A stretch of 64,000 nucleotides of DNA from Notolepis coatsorum (GCA_963971535.1 CAXASK010002034.1:32001-96000), one strand, 5' to 3'; shown: positions 23,245-34,214, numbered from the stretch's first letter. The notes: generated from the sequence alone by a model not told the origin. Translations and numbers: made by a program.

Positions 23245-24134
23245 CCTAAATGACTACAAACCGGTAACACTCAACTCTGTGGTCATGAAATGCTTTGAGA
23301 GGCTGGTCAAGGATTACATCTGTGCCTCCCTCCCTAGTACCATGGACCCATTGCAGTTTGCATACAGGACAAACAGGTCCACTGACGACGCGGTCTCCCA
23401 GGACACACCTCTAACTCAATCATCCTGAGCATCGGGTCCCCCCAGGGCTGTGTCCTCAGCCCCCTGCTGTATTCGCTGTACACACATGACTGTGTGGCCA
23501 GGTTCAGCTCCAACTCCATAGTGAAGTTTGTGGATGACACTCTAACAACGACGAGAAGGCCTACCGGGAGGAGGTTGATGTCCTGGCACTCTGGTGCTGG
23601 GATAACAGCCTATTCCTGAACATTGGTAAGACCAAGGAGCTGATTGTGGATTTTAGGATAATACAGCAGGGGACACACACGCCACTGTGGATTAATGGGG
23701 CTATCGTGGACAGGGTGAGCAGCTTCATGTACCTGGGAGTCTGCATCACAGAGGACCTGACATGGACAACACACACAGACACTGTGGTAAAAAAGGCAAA
23801 GCAGTGCCTCTATCACCTGAGACGATTAAGGAAGTACAGAGTATCGGGGAAGATACTCCAGTCCTTCTATTCCGGGGCTGTGAGAGCATCCTGACTGGGA
23901 ATATCACTGGTTTGGCAACTGCACTGCCCAGGACAGGAAGGCCCTACAGAGAGTGGTGCGCTCAGCAGAGCGTACTACGGGTATTGCACTACCACCCCTG
24001 CAGGACTTATACAATAGGATGTGCAAATCCAGAGCCTGCAGAATAATGAAGGACCCTCACCACTCCAATAATAGCCTGTTCAAGCTGCTGCGGTCATACA
24101 TGCAGCAAGAACAGAGAGGCTCAGATTCACACCC
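23245..24134 (+). pseudogene. Rex/CR1-type LINE RT fragment with deletion and frameshifts
   Basis: Encodes [18 protein letters not shown] (RT block 1-2) and [15 protein letters not shown], then a deletion. Out of frame come the SPQGCVLSP block and KFVDDT (the catalytic FVDD box, 23524-23538). Later come FRFLG-like SSFMYLGVCITEDLTW and LYNRMCKSRACRIMKDPHH. At least three frame changes mean it cannot make an enzyme. Its C-terminus matches the - strand fragment at 61851-62110, so both belong to one family. Confidence 0.85.
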
Positions 24135-24136
24135 CC

Positions 24137-24486
24137 AGAAGTACTTAACCCAGCAATGAAACCGCGTTGACTGTTAATCTGTTAACAGTCTGTTAATACT
24201 GTTAATCAGTTGACAGGACCACGGACAGACGGCGGTGAATAACTGATCCAAGGCCTCGGAGGTGCATGTAGAGCAGTCACTACAATCTTGGCCAAGACCC
24301 CGAGGCATCCATCACCTTAGTCAGCGCCAGGAGACGGGCACTCAGAGAGAAGGGGGAGGGAGGGGGGGGAGGGCTTTCTTCACAAACATAGCCACAACAC
24401 TGGTAAACAAACTACCCTCCCACTCAGGGCATTATGGGGTAGAACACATAGTAGCATTGTAACTGAGGGGTACAATTCCCTGACTG
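24137..24486. repeat. 350-bp direct repeat, copy 2
   Basis: Second copy of 22295-22644, displaced by exactly 1842 bp with no indels. Here it continues without interruption into the BEL copy 2 LTR, so this is the original context. Confidence 0.93.
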
Positions 24487-25896
24487 TATTACTAGATATG
24501 ATACTTACTACCACTACCTTTGTACTTAATATTCGGCCACCCAGTACTCGGCATAAATATATTATGATGAACACTGTCACGTAGATGAAACGGATCCAAC
24601 ACAAATGTACGAATTAGAAATAGGTCTTTATTTCTACACAGCGATGGTGTGTAGAGCAAGCACTTAATCAAATCAATCACATTTATGAATGGGAATTAGT
24701 ATGCACTTTTATGGCAAGAGTATTCGTCGGTATATCAATAGAGAATGTCCAATCTCTGAAGGCGCAGGTGGTACATATACGACCTGGAATAGTTAAGGAA
24801 TAACAGCAATGATACTTTAATGATTATAGACTGGATACACTAGGGGGGGTTAATCCGGTCGCTTGTAAGCCGACAGGAGTAGGAAAGGGGGGGGGGGGGG
24901 GTAAAGTCCGGCTGCCTCATCCGGCCAAGGGTATCCCAGGTGAACCCACTGTAGTGCCGTTCAATGCGCCGGCGATCCTTGGACCACAGATGAAAGCAGA
25001 TGGACTCTTTGTGGGCCGGCGTCCTCCGGTCCACGGAGGAGAGACGTGAAGCGACCTCGTCTTGCAGAGCGTCTCCTCACCTTGCGTCATCTCCAGGGGG
25101 GGGGGGTTCCAACACACGGCAGTGTCGGGGGTCTTTATCCATGGAATAATCAATGTATACAAAGCATAATCCGTGCCTGGGAAGGCGGGCTGTCGTCGGT
25201 AGAATAATCCGGTATACAGGTCCACTCGCTCGTCGGCTCTGGGGCTCCTCGGGTGCAATCTCACATGGGGTCGATCATCCTGGATAAACAGCCAGTTTTC
25301 TGCCCGAAACGATGGGGTGCTGACTACGGTAGTATTCTCACCGCACGAAGCACTATATATTAACAGACTATTATTAGCTTAATAGACTACGTCCAACTCG
25401 ACGATATAGTGCCAAATATGACTATTCAAATATTAATATACACGATGTCTCAATACCGATGGTAGGCCGAACTTGGCCTTACTCCCACACGTGGCGTCGC
25501 GGGGAGGCTTTACGTCTGTCACTCTATTGGAGGGTAAGAAACTGGACTGAAAAGAAAATCCTACTTTAGTAGCGCAGTATATATACGCACTATGAACAAA
25601 TAGTCCCATTAGTGGTGCGGTAGCCAGATTCCTACGCGGAACTAGGACTTGTTCGTACATGTTGAGCGGTACGTTTGAACTGGGTCTGGGGGGTATGGCA
25701 GCCTGGCACCAAGGTCTCGACCAATAGTAGAATGGAGACTATTATGGGATGTTCAGTAGGCTAGAATGGATATTCAATGCATATTGTACAAGGAATATAC
25801 AAGGGATATCAAGGAGTATTAGAGAATATACAAATACAATTAAATATATATATATAATAAATATATATATTCGGTTTAATCTGGCCCTTCACAACA
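24458..25896 (-). mobile_element. BEL/Pao copy 2, 3' LTR (left side)
   Basis: 1439 bp, read on the - strand as TGTTGTGAAGG...CAGTTACA. Almost identical to 31095-32519 except for a handful of substitutions, G-tract lengths and an 11-bp indel near 25613. Preceded by AGCAT (24453-24457), the target duplication. A purine-rich GGGGGTGGC (- strand, 25897-25905) is the polypurine tract. Confidence 0.92.
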
Positions 25897-26004
25897 GCCA
25901 CCCCCTGATTGGTCCCAGACCTAATCAGTTAAGCAGAGACAGATTAATCGCGTTGTCTATTTACACATAAGGGTTTGCTGTAGGGGTCAGTCAACTTCAC
26001 AAAG

Positions 26005-28281
26005 TCATAGGGTTATAGGGTCATGGTCATCATCGATTGTGTCTGGGAGTCGGGGCAGTTCTATGAGCCTCGCCACGGGACGGGTGTAAGTGCGACCCTG
26101 GACAAGCACTTCAGCTGCTCGGACCTTGCCGTCGGCACCGGTGATCACTTTGCTTACGCGGCCGGCCGGCCACATAGCTCTGGGCAGTGATTGATCAATA
26201 ATCATGACGACTGTTCCTTCTGTCAAATTGTCTCTCTCCTTTACCCACTTCTGGCGGGTCTGTAGAGACGGTAGGTAGTGCAGTAGGAAACTGCTCCAAA
26301 ACTTGTCGGCTAATACTTGGCTGTACCTCCACATTCGTCGGCCGTTCGCTTCTTCAGGCCGGTACATTGTCTGGGGTAATGCAGGATCTAGCCGCCCCAT
26401 CAGGAGTGTGTTGGGGGTAACTGCGGAGATAACAGTGCTCAATCCACAGAACACAGGCTTCTTATTCTCAGCCTCCTCCTGACTGGCTTCCCTCGGGATA
26501 GGCGTGGGCCACTCTCCTTCCGGGAGCTTTAGGAATGCTGGGCCGTCACTGTAGACATTGCGACGGGTGAGGTCATCCAGGGGCATCCCCCGGGTGATGA
26601 CGTCAGCTGGGTTCTGTTTTGTATCAACGTAGCGCCACTCTGTTTCTCCGGTTAACTCTTCGGTTAAGTCTTGAATCTCGGTGACTCTGACTCCCACAAA
26701 GACTTTGTACTTGCATGAGTCCGATTTGATCCAGGCGAGTACTGTCGTGGAATCTGACCACAGGATTGTTCTAGACACCGGTATGGTGAGCTCACGTTGG
26801 ATGAGCGTGGCTAGGTGCGCTCCGGCTAGGGCTGCGCAGAGCTCTAGACGTGGGATAGATTGTTGCTTGCGTGGGGCTATTCTCGAGCGGGCGAGGACAA
26901 ATGCTGTGTAGATCTCTCCCCCCTTTTCTTGGGCCCGCAAGTAGGCTACTGATCCGTATGCGACCTCTGAGGCGTCACTGAAGACGTGTAAGTCCATTTT
27001 ACATGTCTCTGGCCTCACCGTGGGTGGGAAGTAGCTTCGGCGCATATTAACGCCTGGGAGTGAGTGGAGCTCCATCTCCCACTCTCTCCAGGTGGATGCA
27101 AGCTGTGCGGGAATGGGGTCGTCCCAGCCCTGGTCCTTGTCCCACAATGCTCGTACAATCATTTTTGCCCTGGTGGTGTACGGTAGAATACATCCTAGCG
27201 GGTCATATTGTCGGGCGAGTGTTGTGTACACACTCCGTCTGGTGGTCGGCGCCGCCGCCGGCCTTCCCTGTGCCGTAGTCAGGGGCTTGTGTCTGTAGTG
27301 AAGCGAATCTGTTTTGAATCGCCACACCAATCCCAGGGTCATCTCCTGGGCTTCTCCCGGGATTGTAGCCATCCAGGTCTCGCTGCTGGCTGCCTTGTCC
27401 TCGGAGGAGAGGCTGCGCAGTACTTGCGGATCGCTGCTGGCCCACTGCCTGAGATCAAAGCCGCCTTTGATCAATGAGGCGCGGAGTTTAATCAGGAGAG
27501 CCTCGGCTTCTTCCTGGGTTGAAAGGCTTTGTAGACAGTTGTCTACGTAGAAGCTGTTCTTTACGCTGTGTCGGACCTCTTCGTCCGCTGCTGGGTCCTC
27601 TGCTACATGTTTCTGTAGTGCAAATGTAGCACAGCAGGGGCTGCACGTCGTTCCGAAGGGGAGGACTTCCCATTGGTAGATGGCTGGGTGCTCATCTCCT
27701 GGCTTCTCTCTCCATAGGAACCGTAACAGGGGCTTGTCCTCCTCTACTAATCTCACCTGCAGGAACATTCCTTTAATGTCCCCGCTGATGGCCACCTTTT
27801 CCTGGCGGAAGCGGAGTAGAACGCCGAGTAGGGAGGGGCCGAGTGTGGGACCGGGCAGTAACTCTTTATTCAGATTTTGGGATCCGATCTGGTAGCTGCA
27901 GTTAAATACTATGCGGTCTTTACCGTTGTGATGGACCTTGTGGTGAGGCACGTACCACGATTCAGTGGTCTGGTCAGCCTCTTTAATGTCCATCTTTGTG
28001 ACGTGTCCCGCTGTGATGAGCTTCTCAATCTCAGCGCGGTATACACTCTCTTGGGCGGGGTTCTTGGCTAAGCGCCGCTCCGTGTTCAGCAGGTACCGTT
28101 CTGTGGCGTCTGTCTTGGCGTGGAAAGTAGGCATTCCTTCTCGCCGCAGGAGTGGCGTGGCGTATCTCAACACGCCGTTGACCGGGACTCTCTTGGTCCC
28201 TGTCTCGAGGAGGTGAATGGCGTAAATGTCATCTTTAGAGCGAATGTCTTTCCTTCCGTTCTTAAAGGGCATTTGTTCCAA
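26005..28281 (-). CDS. BEL/Pao copy 2 pol part: RT and RNase H, integrase deleted (758 aa)
   Basis: In the same frame as the gag part upstream but separated by one TGA (28333-28335). RT motifs are SWYVPHHKV, NCSYQIGSQNLN, GDIKGMFLQV (near 163) and FYVDN (near 242; the second aspartate of the usual YVDD box reads Asn, as in copy 1). RNase H (HVFSDASE) lies near 432. Near residue 605-615 the frame jumps in frame from FCGLSTV to PNTLLMGRLD: about 1.06 kb present in copy 1, which holds the zinc module and the DDE core of integrase, is missing. The C-terminal DUF5641-like domain is kept. The start given is the first Met after the stop, not necessarily a real initiation site. Confidence 0.9.
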   Translation of the reverse strand: MEQMPFKNGRKDIRSKDDIYAIHLLETGTKRVPVNGVLRYATPLLRREGMPTFHAKTDATERYLLNTERRLAKNPAQESVYRAEIEKLITAGHVTKMDIKEADQTTESWYVPHHKVHHNGKDRIVFNCSYQIGSQNLNKELLPGPTLGPSLLGVLLRFRQEKVAISGDIKGMFLQVRLVEEDKPLLRFLWREKPGDEHPAIYQWEVLPFGTTCSPCCATFALQKHVAEDPAADEEVRHSVKNSFYVDNCLQSLSTQEEAEALLIKLRASLIKGGFDLRQWASSDPQVLRSLSSEDKAASSETWMATIPGEAQEMTLGLVWRFKTDSLHYRHKPLTTAQGRPAAAPTTRRSVYTTLARQYDPLGCILPYTTRAKMIVRALWDKDQGWDDPIPAQLASTWREWEMELHSLPGVNMRRSYFPPTVRPETCKMDLHVFSDASEVAYGSVAYLRAQEKGGEIYTAFVLARSRIAPRKQQSIPRLELCAALAGAHLATLIQRELTIPVSRTILWSDSTTVLAWIKSDSCKYKVFVGVRVTEIQDLTEELTGETEWRYVDTKQNPADVITRGMPLDDLTRRNVYSDGPAFLKLPEGEWPTPIPREASQEEAENKKPVFCGLSTVISAVTPNTLLMGRLDPALPQTMYRPEEANGRRMWRYSQVLADKFWSSFLLHYLPSLQTRQKWVKERDNLTEGTVVMIIDQSLPRAMWPAGRVSKVITGADGKVRAAEVLVQGRTYTRPVARLIELPRLPDTIDDDHDPITL

Positions 28282-28332
28282 GGTCCATAGCCGCTCTACG
28301 TGTTGCAGGAGTGCGGTTTCTCCCTCCGTGAC

Positions 28333-31050
28333 TCAGGAGTGGAGACATCTAGTGGCTGTACTTCGGTAGAGAGATTTGGCGAGCGGGCCTTGGAGAGTCC
28401 ATCCCAAACGGGTCTCGACTGCTGCAGGACAGCCTCGGGGTCCGGTATGAACCCGGTCTATCGGGACAATGAGGTCTGCATGGTCGGAGCCTATCAACAG
28501 GGTCGGCATAGCATTGTCTATGAGCGGGATCGGTAACTTGCGCAGATGTGCATATTTCTCCATCAGCTTGGCGACGGGGTATGTGTACCGCGACAGTCCT
28601 ATTTCTTGGCTGGTGAAAGCGTCTGTAATCTGGTACCGTCGCTCAGGCTGGCCGCTTGCTGCGATAGAGAATGAGACATTCTCGCCCTTTATCGTCTTCA
28701 AATCTCGTCTTATTGTCCGAATTGTCATTTGGGTTTCGCTTCCCCGCAGCCCTAGCTGGGCCGCAGCGGAGGCGAGCAGAAGGGTCTTCTCTGACCCGTC
28801 ATCGAGGACGGCGTAAGTGTCCAGGACTTTATTCTGGTAGCTTAGTGTCACACGCACTACTTTTAGGAGTACTCGGGCTCCACTGCTGCTGGCGGGATCG
28901 ATGTACATGACGCTCGCTTTGCTGCTGGATGGTGCGGGTGAAGGGCGCCGTCTGTTACTGTCGTGAAGTATGTCCAGATGGGCTCCATCGCACTTGGTGC
29001 ACCTTTTCTTTAAGCGGCATTCGGCTGCCATGTGTGAGCGCGCACAGCGAAAACAGCGCTTGTTGGACTTTATCCATTGACTTGCTTCCTCCGCGTTCAG
29101 CTTGGGGAAGGAGTCACATTGCGCTAGCCAGTGTTCTTTCTCACAGTAGGGGCACACTATCTTCCACTTCTCCGTTCTGGAGGGGGTACTGTGGCTCCTG
29201 CTGCTCGGTACTGACTCCGATTGGTGCATCACAGTCACCGATCTTCTTCCATCATTTAGTCGTCTGGTTCCTTCTCTGGAGCCAGGGGTGCTCCGTCCGA
29301 ATGTATCTAGCCGTAGGCTGCTGACTTCTCTCGCCAGGAAGTCTGCTAGATCGAGGAGGTTCGGTTCGGGGCCATTCGGGTCTCGGTGGTCTCTCTGCCG
29401 CCTAAAACGCTCCTGTCGAGCGGGCGGCAGCTTCTCCAAGATCCTTTCCACATTTGAGTTGGCGTAAAGTTCATGCCTCCCCTTCTCTCTCTGCGCTCCC
29501 AACATCCCTACCAGGGACTGCACTCTGATGGACAGGTCGTCCAGTGCTCGATTGTCTATTGCTGGGGGTAAGCGGTCGATGTGTCGGATCTCCTGGATCA
29601 CGTAATCCCATATGCGCCCATACCTCTGGTCCAATGCTACCAGCGCTGCTGTGTATGGGGTGGTGGAAGTCGCGTAGGCGAGCGCTATATTATGTGCGCG
29701 GGGTACCTTTAAGTGCTTCAGTAGGATGGCGTATTTGTGGCGTTCATCCAATACATCCACCAACATGGTCTCCAGACACATGCGGAGTTCTGTATACTGG
29801 GCCCGGTTCTCTTGGGTGAAGTCGGGTACCATAGGCGTGCCAATGTATGACGCTGACTGTGGATACATCGGCGAGCGTTGGGGGAGAGGCCTCCTAGGCG
29901 AGTCTCCTCCCGCTCCTTGGTATGGGCTGGTACCGGCAGTGTACCATGGCCCGCTTGTCCAGGTGCTGTTCCTCGGTGCGGGTCGTGCGTCGTGCTCACC
30001 CGGGTATAGAGTCGGGGGTCTGTAGCGCAGCTCCGCGGGAGTATAGCCTGGGCTGTACCGGACCTCCTGGTCCGGTAGAGTACTGTGCTGTCGTCGGGCG
30101 TGGTTCTCCTCCTCTTCCTCTTCGTCTTCAGTTAGGTCATCCAGTGCTTGTAGTCTCTGGTTTAGCCTCTCCACAGGATATGTTGCTCCTTCCCGGTTGC
30201 TAGGTCTCGCTTGGACCGGTGGGGGGAGGTGGTCTGTGGGGGGTATAGACCTCGTCTGTTGGTCAAGTTCAGGGTTGTTTACTCGGCTAGGGGATGCCGC
30301 CCTGGAGGTGTGTCTAGACGAGTTCCTGGAGCCTCTGGCGGAGGGAGAGGGTGTTGTCCGTCTGATCAGCTGTTCTATTAGTTGCGCTTGCTGTCTGTCG
30401 CGCTCTGCGTCCCGTAGAGCACCAGCAGCTGCTCGCTGGCTGTCTGCTCGGTCTCGGGCCACATTCTCTTCTCTCTGAATGCGTCTTATTTCTAGACGTA
30501 TATGCTCTTCTTCGCTCCGCTGCTGGATCTGCAGTCGGTCGTGTTCAGCAGCGGCGTTCAGGCTGATGAGGAAGGCCTGCTGTAGGGTCCTCTCTGCCTC
30601 GCTGGGAGAAGGCGGTTGTATAGGGGAGCCTTCCCTCGGGGTACTCCTTGCGGAGCCTTGGAGCTCTATCTCCACGGTGCTCTCCCCGTCTTCTTCCGTG
30701 CCGAGTTCTCTCTCGGTAGCGTTGTATTCCTCCCGGGACTCATCGGGGACTACTTCTTCAGTACTGGCGGGGTGTGAAGTCATGTCTGGTTCCCACTGGT
30801 CCCCACCGTGAACTTGGTCAGTTACATTAGAACCCGTAGGGGCCTCTATGGTCGGGGTAGTCTGGGCGTTGGGGTTAGACATACTTTTACTTTCTAGTTT
30901 TACCGCGTTTACTGTTAGTAGAAGACTAGGTTGTTGACTGACAGCGTAAGCCTCTAAGTACTGAGGGAGCCGTCGTTCGCGCTGCGGGCGTTGGTTAGGA
31001 GGATCGTTTCGTGGAGTGTTCATCATAGGCCATTTCAATATTAATAACAC
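28333..31050 (-). CDS. BEL/Pao copy 2 gag and protease (905 aa)
   Basis: Starts MLLILKWPMMNTPRND, 45 bases after the LTR. Charged, Q/E/R-rich N-terminus (1-300), then a DUF1759-like gag region (about 410-560: ELRMCLETMLVD, LPPARQERFRRQ). Zinc-binding modules follow: CPYCEKEHWLAQC (near 633), CFRCARSHMAAEC (near 665) and CTKCDGAHLDILH (near 685). A DUF1758-type aspartic protease carries AVLDDGSEKTLL (near 745). The frame ends at a TGA directly before the RT region, which continues in the same frame. This is either a nonsense mutation or a read-through site. This copy retains the parts deleted from copy 1. Confidence 0.9.
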   Translation of the reverse strand: MLLILKWPMMNTPRNDPPNQRPQRERRLPQYLEAYAVSQQPSLLLTVNAVKLESKSMSNPNAQTTPTIEAPTGSNVTDQVHGGDQWEPDMTSHPASTEEVVPDESREEYNATERELGTEEDGESTVEIELQGSARSTPREGSPIQPPSPSEAERTLQQAFLISLNAAAEHDRLQIQQRSEEEHIRLEIRRIQREENVARDRADSQRAAAGALRDAERDRQQAQLIEQLIRRTTPSPSARGSRNSSRHTSRAASPSRVNNPELDQQTRSIPPTDHLPPPVQARPSNREGATYPVERLNQRLQALDDLTEDEEEEEENHARRQHSTLPDQEVRYSPGYTPAELRYRPPTLYPGEHDARPAPRNSTWTSGPWYTAGTSPYQGAGGDSPRRPLPQRSPMYPQSASYIGTPMVPDFTQENRAQYTELRMCLETMLVDVLDERHKYAILLKHLKVPRAHNIALAYATSTTPYTAALVALDQRYGRIWDYVIQEIRHIDRLPPAIDNRALDDLSIRVQSLVGMLGAQREKGRHELYANSNVERILEKLPPARQERFRRQRDHRDPNGPEPNLLDLADFLAREVSSLRLDTFGRSTPGSREGTRRLNDGRRSVTVMHQSESVPSSRSHSTPSRTEKWKIVCPYCEKEHWLAQCDSFPKLNAEEASQWIKSNKRCFRCARSHMAAECRLKKRCTKCDGAHLDILHDSNRRRPSPAPSSSKASVMYIDPASSSGARVLLKVVRVTLSYQNKVLDTYAVLDDGSEKTLLLASAAAQLGLRGSETQMTIRTIRRDLKTIKGENVSFSIAASGQPERRYQITDAFTSQEIGLSRYTYPVAKLMEKYAHLRKLPIPLIDNAMPTLLIGSDHADLIVPIDRVHTGPRGCPAAVETRLGWTLQGPLAKSLYRSTATRCLHS

Positions 31051-31073
31051 TATATTAATATTACACTAATTAC

Positions 31074-31092
31074 CCTCCGGCTCGAAGGACCA
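31074..31092 (-). promoter_or_regulatory. Primer-binding site of BEL copy 2
   Basis: - strand TGGTCCTTCGAGCCGGAGG, two bases inside the 5' LTR. Matches the site in copy 1 over the first 14 bases. Confidence 0.75.
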
Positions 31093-31094
31093 AT

Positions 31095-32519
31095 TGTAAC
31101 TGAGGGGTACAATTCCCTGACTGTATTACTAGATATGATACTTACTACCACTACCTTTGTACTTAATATTCGGCCACCCAGTACTCGGCATAAATATATT
31201 ATGATGAACACTGTCACGTAGATGAAACGGATCCAACACAAATGTACGAATTAGAAATAGGTCTTTATTTCTACACAGCGATGGTGTGTAGAGCAAGCAC
31301 TTAATCAAATCAATCACATTTATGAATGGGAATTAGTATGCACTTTTATGGCAAGAGTATTCGTCGGTATATCAATAGAGAATGTCCAATCTCTGAAGGC
31401 GCAGGTGGTACATATACGACCTGGAATAGTTAAGGAATAACAGCAATGATACTTTAATGATTATAGACTGGATACACTAGGGGGGGTTAATCCGGTCGCT
31501 TGTAAGCCGACAGGAGTAGGAAAGGGGGGGGGGGTAAAGTCCGGCTGCCTCATCCGGCCAAGGGTATCCCAGGTGAACCCACTGTAGTGCCGTTCAATGC
31601 GCCGGCGATCCTTGGACCACAGATGAAAGCAGATGGACTCTTTGTGGGCCGGCGTCCTCCGGTCCACGGAGGAGAGACGTGAAGCGACCTCGTCTTGCAG
31701 AGCGTCTCCTCACCTTGCGTCCTCTCCAGGGGGGGGGGGGTTCCAACACACGGCAGTGTCGGGGGTCTTTATCCATGGAATAATCAACGTATACAAAGCA
31801 TAATCCGTGCCTGGGAAGGCAGGCTGTCGTCGGTAGAATAATCCGGTATACAGGTCCACTCGCTCGTCGGCTCTGGGGCTCCTCGGGTGCAATCTCACAT
31901 GGGGTCGATCATCCTGGATAAACAGCCAGTTTTCTGCCCGAAACGATGGGGTGCTGACTACGGTAGTATTCTCACCGCACGAAGCACTATATATTAACAG
32001 ACTATTATTAGCTTAATAGACTACGTCCAACTCGACGATATAGTGCCAAATATGACTATTCAAATATTAATATACACGATGTCTCAATACCGATGGTAGG
32101 CCGAACTTGGCCTTACTCCCACACGTGGCGTCGCGGGGAGGCTTTACGTCTGTCACTCTATTGGAGGGTAAGAAACTGGACTGAAAAGAAAATCCTACTT
32201 TAGTAGCGCAGTATATATACGCACTATGAACAAATAGTCCCATTAGCCAGATTCCTACGCGGAACTAGGACTTGTTCATACATGTTGAGCGGTACGTTTG
32301 AACTGGGTCTGGGGGGTATGGCAGCCTGGCACCAAGGTCTCGACCAATAGTAGAATGGAGACTATTATGGGATGTTCAGTAGGCTAGAATGGATATTCAA
32401 TGCATATTGTACAAGGAATATACAAGGGATATCAAGGAGTATTAGAGAATATACAAATACAATTAAATATATATATATAATAAATATATATATTCGGTTT
32501 AATCTGGCCCTTCACAACA
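31095..32519 (-). mobile_element. BEL/Pao copy 2, 5' LTR (right side)
   Basis: 1425 bp with the same ends as the left LTR, followed by AGCAT (32520-32524), a perfect match to the 5 bp before 24458. The two LTR subfamilies (copies 1 and 2) are clearly related but more different from each other than within each pair. Confidence 0.93.
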
Positions 32520-34186
32520 AGCATACTACAAGAACCTAGGCGTCCACAAAGACGACTTCAAACTGGAAATGGTAACTACAGATAAGGTACTCAAAAAACA
32601 GAGCGCCCTCCAACCGAACAAGGCCACTGGCCATGACAACATCCCCTCCAAATTCCTCAGAGACTCAGCAGCCGCCATCGCCCCAGTCATCACACACATA
32701 ATAAACCTCTCCATAAAACAGGGACACGTCCCCAAGGACTTCAAAATTGCGAGAGTAACACCCCTGCACAAAAATGGCAGCAAATTAGACCCAGGCAACT
32801 ACCGCCCTGTTTCTATCCTTACATCCATCTCGAAAGTCATGGAAAAAATAGTATACGAACAGGTTGAAAAGTACCTTGCGGAAAAAAATCTAATCTACGA
32901 ATTCCAATCTGGCTTCAGAACATCCCACTCCACTGACACATGCCTTCTCTATTTGAATGACCACATCAAACAAGAGGTGGACGCGGGCAAATACTGCGGG
33001 ATGGTCATGCTGGACCTACAAAAGGCCTTCGACACTGTCAATCACACCATTCTGATTGACAAGCTAAAAGCAATTGGTTTTGATAGTCTATCAGTGAGCT
33101 GGATACAATCCTACCTGGAGGGGAGAGAACAGAGGGTGGAGGTAAATGGTACCCTATCCCCCCCCCCCTCCCAGTGAGCTGTGGTGTTCCACAAGGAAGT
33201 GTCCTAATTTATGCAAATGACATGTCGTCAGCTTGTGACTGCAACTTGTTCCTGTTTGCGGACGACTCAGACTGCTGGTCTCTGACAAGAACAAGTTACA
33301 GGTTGAAAAAACCCTCAGCTCGGAACTAGGCAAAATCTGCATATGGCTCGCCGATAACAAACTATCATTACACATGGGCAAAACAGAGTCCATTCTCTTC
33401 GGTTCAAATAACAAACTTAGCAAGACCGACGGCTTCTCAGTTACAGTGGGTGACAATATTGTCACAAGGAAAGATGAAATTACCTACCTGGGTTCCATCC
33501 TAGAGGCTAATCTTTCCTGTGACAAAATGGCATCCAATGTAATAAAAAAAGTCAACCAACGAACTTGATTCTTGTACCGGATCTCCTCTCTGGTAAACAA
33601 GAATACCCTGAAGACTCTGGTAGGAGCACTAATTCAACTACGACTATTCTTGCACCTCATGGTACCAAAGCACCTCAAAGGCACTAAAAACCAAATGACA
33701 AACATCTCAAAACAAACTAGTCAGACTACTGCTTGACCTGACTCCTAGAACCCACCTCACCCCTGCCCACTTTGACAACCTAGGATGGCTTAGAGTAGAC
33801 GACAGAGTACAGCTACTTGCAATGGGCCTGATCTACAAGATACACTACACGACCAAGGTACCCATGTACATGTCAAAATACTTCCCAAAGGTCAGTGAAT
33901 ACCACGATCACAACACCAGAGGGAGCTCCACAAATCATGTTAAACCCAGATTCGGCTCAAACAAGGGACTAAACACGTTTCGCAAATTATGCCACATCAA
34001 TGTGGAACGCCCTACCCAAAGCTGTAAAGGAATGTAAATCACTACCCACGTTCAAAAACACTCTCAAAGAACACCTACGGGAGACTGCAATTCGAAACTG
34101 GCCCCTACAAATGTCCTAACCCAGTTGTACAGTAAATGACCAAGTATGGCTTTGTCAGTATTCCAATGTACAGTGTACAATGTCCC
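32520..34186 (+). pseudogene. LINE segment 4: reverse transcriptase and C-terminus
   Basis: Open for 203 codons from 32569. It carries RT blocks in order: NKATGHDNIPSKFL, IARVTPLHKNG, NYRPVSILTSISKVMEKIV, FQSGFRTSHST, MLDLQKAFDTVNH (first catalytic Asp) and WIQSYLEGR. A frameshift in a C-tract (about 33158) is followed by CGVPQGSV, a short deletion, LFLFADDSD (catalytic box at 33255-33266) and LSLHMGKTESILFGS, then further stops and frameshifts. The last part matches 235-391. It ends at about 34186, where minisatellite-like sequence resumes. L2/CR1-group assignment is from motif style; the element is dead. Confidence 0.88.
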
Positions 34187-34214
34187 TGTCAGGCTGTCAA
34201 ACTGTTCAGGCAAT
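34187..34214. repeat. Orphan units of the 17-bp minisatellite
   Basis: AGGCTGTCAAACTGTTCAGG, matching the array at 19508-19701. Confidence 0.6.

Larger units (their letters stand above)
22652..24134 (+). repeat. Duplicated 1.46-1.48-kb segment, recipient copy
   Basis: Nearly identical to 37626-39080. Only a few substitutions, an (ATA)n length difference and a 10-bp indel near 23176 separate them. It starts inside a hAT-type element (right terminus and its 8-bp duplication, here CCAACGCA), then (AAT)n at 22895-22981, then a broken LINE. It lies between the two copies of the 350-bp repeat. Confidence 0.9.
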
